Shown here piece after piece: positions 59,508 to 64,000 of a stretch of 64,000 nucleotides of DNA. Origin of the DNA: an uncultured Clostridia bacterium (GTDB taxonomy: Bacteria > Bacillota > Clostridia > TANB77 > CAG-508); NCBI GenBank assembly GCA_934133165.1, contig CAKPAW010000005.1, positions 62,001 to 126,000 of the forward strand, in the 5' to 3' direction. How positions within the stretch are numbered: position 1 is the first letter of the stretch; each line of letters opens with the position of its first letter. Below the pieces are notes generated by a model. The model was given only the letters and a program-made list of their open reading frames with translations. It was not told the origin of the DNA and did not search any database. The position numbers and the translations under genes are program-made.

Positions 59508-60002
59508 ATGGAATTTAAAAAAGCATATGAAGCATTAAAACAAGGACATAAAATAAAAAGAGAGCATTGGAGAGGTTATTGGGTAAAAGAAAATGGAACA
59601 ATAACAATGCATTGCAAAGATGGGAGTATAATACCTTTTTTAGAGACAGAAGATATATTTGTAGATTTAGATAATATAGTAGCAGATAATTGGATTATAT
59701 GTGATGATATAGACGAAGCAAAATTAAATATACAAACATTTACATTTGGAGAAGCAATATCTAATTTAAAAAGAGGTAAAAAAGTACAAAGAAAAGGTTG
59801 GAACGGTAAAAATCAATACATAGAATTAGCAACTAATATAAGCTATAAAAATGCTAATGATGAAATAATAAATGCTGAACATGATGCAATAGGAAATAAA
59901 GCAATAGCATTTGTAGGAACATCAGGTGTTCAATTAGGTTGGTTGGCAAGCCAAGCTGATATGTTAGCTGAAGATTGGAAAGTTGTTAAGGAGGATAAAT
60001 AA
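59508..60002 (+). CDS. Double DUF2829 protein
   Basis: 164 residues. The second half (FGEAISNLKRGKKVQRKGWNG ... WLASQADMLAEDWKVV) is a complete DUF2829 unit; the first half is a similar, shorter one (FKKAYEALKQGHKIKREHW ... NIVADNWIICDD). The function of DUF2829 is unknown; it often lies near phage lysis genes. TAAGGAGG precedes the start, joined to holin. Confidence 0.82.
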   Translation: MEFKKAYEALKQGHKIKREHWRGYWVKENGTITMHCKDGSIIPFLETEDIFVDLDNIVADNWIICDDIDEAKLNIQTFTFGEAISNLKRGKKVQRKGWNGKNQYIELATNISYKNANDEIINAEHDAIGNKAIAFVGTSGVQLGWLASQADMLAEDWKVVKEDK

Positions 60003-60758
60003 ATGGAAATAATTGAAACAAATTTAGAATTTAATAGTAATCATAGTGCAATGAAAGAGGTTGAAGGAATATTACTTCATAATTCAGGAGTATCAGTATT
60101 ACAAAGTATTGAAGTAATACATAACTATCACAAAAATAAAGGGTGGGCTGGTATAGGCTATCACTACTATGTAAGAAAAGATGGTTCTATATATAGAGGT
60201 AGACCAGAAAATATGGCAGGAGCTCATTGCCCAGGTGTAAATAGTACAAGTATAGGAATTTGCGCAGAAGGTAATTTCAATGAAGAAACTATGTCAGAAG
60301 TACAAAAACAAGCTATAATTGAATTAGTAAAAGATATTAAGTCAAGATACAATATTAAATGGATAAAAGGCCATAGAGAAATATTAGCAACAAGTTGTCC
60401 TGGAACAAATTTCCCACTAGAAGAAATAAAAAATGCAGTTGAAAATATTGAAGATGAAGAAAAACCACAAACAACAAAATCAATAATAGATTTAGCAAAT
60501 GAAGTAATAGCTGGAAAATATGGTGTAGGAGAAGCAAGAAAACAAGCATTAGGTTCACTATATGATGAAGTCCAAGCAAAGGTAAATGAAATTTTGCTAG
60601 GAAAGACAGAAGCTTCAAATAGAAAATCAAACGAAGAAATAGCAGATGAAGTAATCGCAGGAAAATGGGGAAACAACCCATCAAGAAAAGAAAAATTAAT
60701 TGCAGAAGGTTACGATTACAATGCTATTCAAAGTATAGTAAATAGAAAATTAAAATAA
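60003..60758 (+). CDS. N-acetylmuramoyl-L-alanine amidase (endolysin) with two Cpl-7 repeats
   Basis: 251 residues. Amidase_2 domain (about 1-145): GILLHNSGVS (first zinc His), GYHYYVRKDG, AGAHCPGVN, GHREILATSCPG. Then two CW_7/Cpl-7 cell-wall-binding repeats (DLANEVIAGKYGVGEARKQAL and EIADEVIAGKWGNNPSRKEKL). It cleaves the amide bond between muramic acid and the stem peptide at lysis. Starts directly after the DUF2829 stop; a terminator follows. Confidence 0.94.
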   Translation: MEIIETNLEFNSNHSAMKEVEGILLHNSGVSVLQSIEVIHNYHKNKGWAGIGYHYYVRKDGSIYRGRPENMAGAHCPGVNSTSIGICAEGNFNEETMSEVQKQAIIELVKDIKSRYNIKWIKGHREILATSCPGTNFPLEEIKNAVENIEDEEKPQTTKSIIDLANEVIAGKYGVGEARKQALGSLYDEVQAKVNEILLGKTEASNRKSNEEIADEVIAGKWGNNPSRKEKLIAEGYDYNAIQSIVNRKLK

Positions 60759-60760
60759 TA

Positions 60761-60797
60761 AAAAGGCAGATTTTACTCTGCCTTTATTTCTTTTTTA
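60761..60797. terminator. Terminator at the end of the late operon
   Basis: AAAGGCAGA/TCTGCCTTT stem around a short loop, followed on the plus strand by ATTTCTTTTTT. It overlaps the end of the 60773 minus-strand gene. Confidence 0.85.
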
Positions 60798-60928
60798 CTA
60801 GCGATACAATATCCTTTTTCTGATTTGTACTTATTTCTAAAATTTTCATATTCTTCTTTAGTATGTTTAGAATCATCAAAAAGTTCTTCTACTTCATTAG
60901 TGTGAATATTTAACGCAGAAAAAATCAT
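60773..60928 (-). CDS. Small protein, 51 aa
   Basis: MIFSALNIHTNEVEELFDDS, then a helical charged part and the end YCIASKKEIKAE. AGGTGAT precedes the start. It lies against the late operon and reads towards it. Unknown function. Confidence 0.55.
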   Translation of the reverse strand: MIFSALNIHTNEVEELFDDSKHTKEEYENFRNKYKSEKGYCIASKKEIKAE

Positions 60929-61191
60929 ATTACTTATCACCTCGCTTTCTTTTTATTTTTTATATTTCATCTCAAAATTCTCCTTCTATAGATAATACGT
61001 GAAAAATCTCCAAAAGTCAATAAAATCAAGTAATATAATTACTCTAATTTAAAATAAAAACGGCTTAAAATTCATTGTAATGCGTTGATTTTTAAGGATT
61101 TATAAGTAAAAAATTGACTTATTTACATAAATATGGTAAAATAAAAATGTAAATTATATTAAACAAAAAATTGAAAATTTTAAAAAAATTA
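60929..61191. other. AT-rich stretch without recognised features
   Basis: About 260 bases without gene or clear structure. On the minus strand it must hold the promoter of the 60773 gene; no convincing box pair was found. Confidence 0.5.
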
Positions 61192-61220
61192 TTGACTTAA
61201 ATAAATAAATGTATTAATAT
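61192..61220 (+). promoter_or_regulatory. Promoter of the 61228 structured RNA
   Basis: TTGACT (61192-61197), 17-nt spacer, TAATAT (61215-61220), in a region with no coding frame downstream. Confidence 0.55.
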
Positions 61221-61227
61221 AATTACA

Positions 61228-61404
61228 CAGAAAATATAAAATTTAGTATATTTTCTGAAAAAAAGCATACAATATAAAAGGTTATTTAAGGTTAGAAAGT
61301 GGCAGCTAACACGCCAGAGATGGTCTGAAAAGAGATGTAGGGTACGCCGTCCTACTAAATAACCAAGCAATATAGAAGAGATACTAGAAATAGTATCTCT
61401 TTTA
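61228..61404 (+). ncRNA. Structured non-coding RNA with own promoter and terminator
   Basis: About 175 nt without a coding frame. A 5' hairpin CAGAAAATATA/TATATTTTCTG comes first. Then a closing helix GGTTATTTA (61280-61288) / TAAATAACC (61356-61364) surrounds two hairpins, TGGC/GCCA (around 61309-61317) and GTAGG/CCTAC (around 61338-61354): a three-way junction. It ends in a perfect 10-bp terminator AGAGATACTA/TAGTATCTCT (61377-61400) with TTTTA. It is less AT-rich than its surroundings in the core, as functional RNAs are. I do not recognise the family. Confidence 0.6.
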
Positions 61405-61806
61405 TATCTTTTTTATTTGATTTGATGCAATTCCATTATTTAATTTTACATCACTAATTGGATATATACTTCTTAAAAATAGATCTCCACTTGATTTTAG
61501 TCTTACTGCAACTAGAGTTAAATCATCTAATCTCTTTATGTACTCAATCCCATTATTTTTTTCGTTATAACCTACATATTCAGGACTGCTTATTATTTGT
61601 GGTATTAATTCCATACTTTTATAATATGAAAATTCATCTTTAAAATCTGTTTTATGCTTTTCACAATGAGGAATCCTATCAAAGGCAAATTTTATATTAC
61701 GTGGTTTTTCTTGTAAATTTAATAAATCAATAATATCTTGACTTAATTCCCCGATTTTTAATATTTGTTTGTCTATTTCCATTCGTTTTATATTTAATCT
61801 ATCCAT
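61402..61806 (-). CDS. PBECR-type (barnase/EndoU/colicin/RelE-like) phage nuclease
   Basis: 134 residues. The second half, IPHCEKHKTDFKDEF, IISSPEYVGYNEKNNGIEYIKRL and LVAVRLKSSGDLFLRSIYPI, follows the phage PBECR domain pattern (His, a PDYIG-like turn, and a terminal Ser/Tyr strand). PBECR domains are predicted RNases or toxins, often fused to phage head proteins; here one stands alone. It is convergent with the structured RNA, whose terminator touches its stop codon. Confidence 0.6.
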   Translation of the reverse strand: MDRLNIKRMEIDKQILKIGELSQDIIDLLNLQEKPRNIKFAFDRIPHCEKHKTDFKDEFSYYKSMELIPQIISSPEYVGYNEKNNGIEYIKRLDDLTLVAVRLKSSGDLFLRSIYPISDVKLNNGIASNQIKKI

Positions 61807-61899
61807 TAATTTAATTCCTCTTTCCTAATAAAAAACAATATATCATATTTTAATTATATTGACAATATATTTCAAAAATTTTTCCAAGTACTTCCAAAA

Positions 61900-61933
61900 T
61901 TCGACAAACAAAAGTAACATAATATGCTATAAT
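61900..61933 (+). promoter_or_regulatory. Spo0A-type promoter of the 61952 gene
   Basis: TTCGACA (61900-61906), 21 nt, TATAAT (61928-61933), preceded by TATGC as at 7090 and 48880. Confidence 0.6.
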
Positions 61934-61951
61934 AGTGTTGAGGTGGTAAGT

Positions 61952-62137
61952 ATGAATAATTATGAAAGAAGCATACAAGCTATTAAAGAATATGATAGAA
62001 AAATATCTGTAAAAGAATGGAATAAAATAGCAGTACAATTTAATTATTTATCTGCTAAAACATTAGTAAGATTAAGTGGAAATAAAAACTTTTCAGAGTT
62101 AAATGTTGCAATAAGAAAAAGTAGTTATATAAAATAA
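61952..62137 (+). CDS. Small HNH-repeat-like protein, 61 aa
   Basis: One domain: VKEWNKIAVQFNYLSAKTLVRLSG. The pattern EWNxxAxxxxYLSxxxxxxxSG matches both ends of the neighbour protein at 62278 and resembles homing-endonuclease-associated repeats, which bind DNA. GAGGTGG precedes the start. Probably a one-unit relative of its neighbour. Confidence 0.6.
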   Translation: MNNYERSIQAIKEYDRKISVKEWNKIAVQFNYLSAKTLVRLSGNKNFSELNVAIRKSSYIK

Positions 62138-62180
62138 GTTATTTATGCTTGACTAAAATATTTGTCTATACTCTGTACCT

Positions 62181-62235
62181 TTCGACAAATATATACAAAA
62201 TATTACAAATTTGGAAAAAATTAACGTGGTAAAAT
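62181..62235 (+). promoter_or_regulatory. Upstream region of the Spo0E-like gene with a Spo0A box
   Basis: TTCGACA at 62181-62187; a likely -10 TAAAAT at 62230-62235 with TTACAA 21 nt upstream of it. The box is about 42 nt before the -10, further than in the other promoters. Confidence 0.4.
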
Positions 62236-62277
62236 CTTATTATTACCTTTATAATTTTTAAGAGGTGGTAATAAAAA

Positions 62278-62835
62278 ATGAACAGACAAGAAACGTCAGT
62301 GAAAGAATTAAAGAAAATGTTAAGCAAAAACAATAATCTAGGTACAGAAGAATGGAATGAGTACGCGCTTAAGAAAGGATTTTTGAGTGCTATCACAATA
62401 ATAGCTCACGAAAATGTATTAAACTGGGAAGAATTAAAGAAGAAACTCAGAAAAAAAGATAAGAAGCTAGATGCAAAAATAGAAAAGGCAAGATACGAAT
62501 TAAATAAATCTATAGAAGAAACAGGATTAAACTCAGAAAGAACAAGACAATTAAGTAATAAAATAGATGAATTAATAAACTTATATTATGAGACTAAAGA
62601 AGAGACATATACAAGAAAGCAAAAAGAATATCCATTTGATTGTAAAATGATAGAAAACTATAAAAAGAGTTATATAGAACTAAAAGAATATTGTCTAAAA
62701 AATAATACTTTTCCAACTACAAAAGAGTGGAACGATATAGCAAAGAAAAATAAATATTTAAGTTGCCAAGCAATTGAATATGTTTCTGGATTAACTTGGA
62801 ATGAAATTAGAGAAAAAATCTTAAAAGAAATTTAA
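62278..62835 (+). CDS. Spo0E-like domain flanked by two DNA-binding-type repeats
   Basis: 185 residues. The middle (about 62-105: KIEKARYELNKSIEE, then ERTRQLSNKIDELINLYYE) fits Spo0E aspartyl-phosphatases: two helices with IExxRxxL and a SQELD-type signature, here SNKID, with the Asp kept. It is flanked by two copies of a repeat, EEWNEYALKKGFLS near residue 22 and FPTTKEWNDIAKKNKYLS near 145, also found in the 61952 protein. Spo0E proteins dephosphorylate Spo0A~P and delay sporulation. If active, the prophage interferes with spore formation. GAGGTGG precedes the start. Confidence 0.65.
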   Translation: MNRQETSVKELKKMLSKNNNLGTEEWNEYALKKGFLSAITIIAHENVLNWEELKKKLRKKDKKLDAKIEKARYELNKSIEETGLNSERTRQLSNKIDELINLYYETKEETYTRKQKEYPFDCKMIENYKKSYIELKEYCLKNNTFPTTKEWNDIAKKNKYLSCQAIEYVSGLTWNEIREKILKEI

Positions 62836-62877
62836 AAAAATTAAAAAAAATTTTAAAAATATTTTTTACTAAAAATA

Positions 62878-62910
62878 GACCGCAGTCATATCAACGATTT
62901 GCGGTCATTT
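62878..62910 (+). terminator. Terminator after the Spo0E-like gene
   Basis: GACCGCA/TGCGGTC, a perfect 7-bp stem with a 15-nt loop and ATTTT, 40 bases beyond the stop. Confidence 0.7.
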
Positions 62911-62957
62911 TGTCGAAACCCAGTTTTTTTGACATTAGGAAAATAACACTATATAAT
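62911..62957 (+). promoter_or_regulatory. Sigma-A promoter with upstream Spo0A box
   Basis: TGTCGAA (62911-62917, box in the opposite orientation), then TTGACA (62929-62934), 17-nt spacer, TATAAT (62952-62957). The consensus promoter with normal spacing suggests that Spo0A would modulate rather than be needed. Confidence 0.6.
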
Positions 62958-62963
62958 AAGAAA

Positions 62964-63075
62964 AAAAGAGATAGCTCAGCTGGAACTGAAACTATCTCAA
63001 GAGTGTATATTAAAAAAGCCAATATACAAATATAATATACACTCTAATTTTGAAAATGTCAATTGGAGGTATATT
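62964..63075 (+). promoter_or_regulatory. Structured 5' leader of the 63076 gene
   Basis: Two hairpins fill the leader: GAGATAG/CTATCTC (about 62970-63000) and GAGTGTATAT/ATATACACTC (63001-63044). Such leaders are typical of small toxins or membrane peptides under RNA control. Confidence 0.5.
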
Positions 63076-63216
63076 ATGAATTTAGAAAATAAAGTTATTA
63101 ATGAAATTTTAGAAAGATGCAATTGGAAAGAAAAGATAGTGATTAAATTATTTAAAAGATTAATATTTAAAGTGTATAATCATGTAAGAATAGATATAGT
63201 TAATAAAATGCTATAA
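63076..63216 (+). CDS. Small basic protein, 46 aa
   Basis: MNLENKVINEILERCNWKEK, then IVIKLFKRLIFKVYN: an amphipathic, strongly basic short protein. TGGAGGT precedes the start. It is the last prophage gene before attR, and has its own promoter and a hairpin-rich leader. A membrane-active or regulatory peptide is possible; not shown. Confidence 0.6.
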   Translation: MNLENKVINEILERCNWKEKIVIKLFKRLIFKVYNHVRIDIVNKML

Positions 63217-63291
63217 TTTACTATACTATACTAAAATGTATTTGCAAGTTGGACAAGTTTTGGACAAGTAGAACAAAAAAAGCCAAAAATA

Positions 63292-63319
63292 AGCGACCTT
63301 CAATTCTTTGAATGTCGCT
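63292..63319 (-). terminator. Phage-carried terminator for the tRNA operon
   Basis: On the minus strand AGCGACATTCAA/TTGAAGGTCGCT (one mismatch) lies directly after the tRNA-Gln gene and is followed by TTATTTTTGGCTTTTTTT. It replaces the original terminator, which now lies left of attL. Confidence 0.75.
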
Positions 63320-63320
63320 A

Positions 63321-63373
63321 TTTTGTTGGCTGGGCTGGCTAGATTCGAACTAGCGCATGCCAGAGTCAAAGTC
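63321..63373. repeat. attR (53-bp tRNA-Gln 3' end)
   Basis: Identical to 22783-22835. Here the repeat is part of the intact tRNA-Gln gene. Confidence 0.95.
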
Positions 63374-63401
63374 TGGTGCCTTACCGCTTGGCTACAGCCC
63401 A
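63327..63401 (-). tRNA. tRNA-Gln (anticodon TTG)
   Basis: 75 nt including an encoded CCA. Acceptor TGGGCTG/CAGCCCA, anticodon loop CTTTGAC with TTG, T-arm GCTAG-TTCGAAT-CTAGC, discriminator G. The 3' 47 nt are part of the attR core, so the tRNA is rebuilt by the prophage. Confidence 0.95.
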
Positions 63402-63429
63402 ATATATTAAAATTTATGCTAAATATAAA

Positions 63430-63507
63430 TGGGGTGGAATATGGGACTCGAACCCATGGTCTCCAGTGCCACAAACTGGCGCGTTAACCAACTACGCTAA
63501 ATCCACC
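63430..63507 (-). tRNA. tRNA-His (anticodon GTG)
   Basis: 78 nt with the extra G at -1 and CCA encoded. Anticodon stem CCAGT/ACTGG with loop TTGTGGC. T-arm ATGGG-TTCGAGT-CCCAT. The acceptor stem has a T-T mismatch at pair 6:67. Cotranscribed with tRNA-Gln. Confidence 0.93.
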
Positions 63508-63526
63508 ATTTCCAAATGCATTTATT

Positions 63527-63555
63527 ATTTTAACTTATTTTAGACGACTTGTCAA
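63527..63555 (-). promoter_or_regulatory. tRNA operon promoter
   Basis: Minus strand TTGACA (63555-63550), 17-nt spacer, TAAAAT (63532-63527), about 20 bases before tRNA-His. Confidence 0.85.
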
Positions 63556-63719
63556 CTAATTTTAAGATTTTTCTCATCCAAAATTCGAAAAAAATTTGAA
63601 AATTTGATTTTTATGCTAAAATTTAGTATTATATATGAGAATGAAATAGGAATTTAAATAAATGGTTTATAGGTAAATCCATTTAAAAACCTAAATATAT
63701 TATACAAGGAAAAATTAAA

Positions 63720-64000
63720 GTGTCAAAAACAATATCAGAAAATACTTCAGCACAAATAGTAGAGAAAAAATCAAAATTTATAGCTAATATTTATTATGTC
63801 CAAACACAAGAAGAAATAGAAAACATTTTAAAAGAAATAAGAAAAAAATACTATGATGCTAAACACCATTGTTATGCGTATTCAATTTTGACTAAAGATG
63901 GACTAGTAAATAAAATGTCAGATGACGGAGAACCAAGTGGAACAGCAGGAGCTCCTATGTTAAATATTATAACGAAAAATGAATTAACAAATATATTAGT
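63720..64000 (+). CDS. YigZ/IMPACT family protein, N-terminal part
   Basis: 93 residues are present before the window ends. SKFIANIYYVQTQEEIENIL, then AKHHCYAYSIL and SDDGEPSGTAGAPML are the signature motifs of the UPF0029/YigZ family, linked to translation or ribosome-associated regulation. GTG start at 63720 with AAGGA upstream. Its promoter should lie within 63580-63680. Confidence 0.92.
   Translation, partial: MSKTISENTSAQIVEKKSKFIANIYYVQTQEEIENILKEIRKKYYDAKHHCYAYSILTKDGLVNKMSDDGEPSGTAGAPMLNIITKNELTNIL

Larger units (their letters stand above)
22783..63373. mobile_element. Complete siphovirus-type prophage in tRNA-Gln
   Basis: The element is 40.5 kb between two identical 53-bp copies of the 3' end of tRNA-Gln(TTG). 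It encodes a tyrosine integrase next to attL, an S24 repressor and Cro, recombination and DnaD-type replication proteins, terminase, SPP1-like portal, DUF4355 scaffold, capsid, connector, tail tube, tape measure, tail fibres, holin and amidase, then accessory genes next to attR. No structural gene is disrupted by a stop; the three frame changes all lie at CGG and are probably read through. It could therefore be an active prophage. Confidence 0.95.

Noticed and set aside
61228..61404. Known riboswitch, T-box or self-cleaving ribozyme
   Set aside because: None of the conserved cores I can recall (T-box AGGGTGGTACCGCG, hammerhead CTGATGA/GAAA, GEMM, THF) is present.
61228..61806. Type III toxin-antitoxin system
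   Set aside because: The RNA has no tandem repeats and is convergent with the nuclease gene rather than upstream of it; the relation stays a hypothesis.

Overview
The window is about 28% GC by eye, codes densely, and carries sporulation-type control signals (Spo0A-like boxes and a Spo0E-like protein). Together with the codon use (AGA for Arg, almost no CGG) this points to an AT-rich, spore-forming-lineage Firmicute, most likely an uncultured gut-type clostridium. No genus can be named from the sequence.

Layout. 1-7.1 kb is ordinary chromosome: the end of RNase E/G, a guanylate-kinase-like protein, RimO, LemA with a DUF2207 membrane protein, rubrerythrin and dUTPase. 7.3-19.5 kb is a long one-direction run of unrelated small-molecule enzymes: EEP hydrolase, serine hydrolase, UMPH-1-type nucleotidase, Pcp-like peptidase, two NUDIX, two uracil-DNA-glycosylase-fold proteins, methyltransferase, APH-type kinase, SDR, VOC, TIM barrel and MBL fold. 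19.6-22.4 kb continues in the same style on the other strand (GNAT, nucleoside phosphorylase, double GNAT). 22.8-63.4 kb is a complete siphovirus-type prophage in the 3' end of tRNA-Gln(TTG), bounded by a perfect 53-bp direct repeat. Its order is: integrase, zinc protein and S24 repressor leftward; then rightward Cro, recombination, replication, many small early genes, ArpU-like regulator, non-coding block, terminase, portal, head, tail, lysis, and a lysogenic-conversion block next to attR. 63.4-64 kb returns to chromosome (tRNA-Gln, tRNA-His, YigZ).

Main observations. (1) Four genes (a host DUF2207 gene and three prophage genes: HNH nuclease, DUF6291/DnaD replication protein, HK97-gp10-like protein) are each split by a +1 frame change that falls exactly on an in-frame CGG codon. 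Skipping the C restores the family sequence and the expected gene junction every time. I found only two other in-frame CGG codons in the window. CGG therefore looks like an unassigned or very poorly read codon at which ribosomes shift +1. (2) A host gene and several prophage accessory genes share a promoter design in which a TTCGACA (Spo0A box) lies 21 nt before TATAAT; one of those prophage genes encodes a Spo0E-like domain, so the prophage appears wired into the sporulation switch. (3) There are three or four candidate non-coding RNAs: one beside int that could pair with the leader of an early gene, one or two between the early and late regions, and one with its own promoter and terminator beside a PBECR-like nuclease gene.
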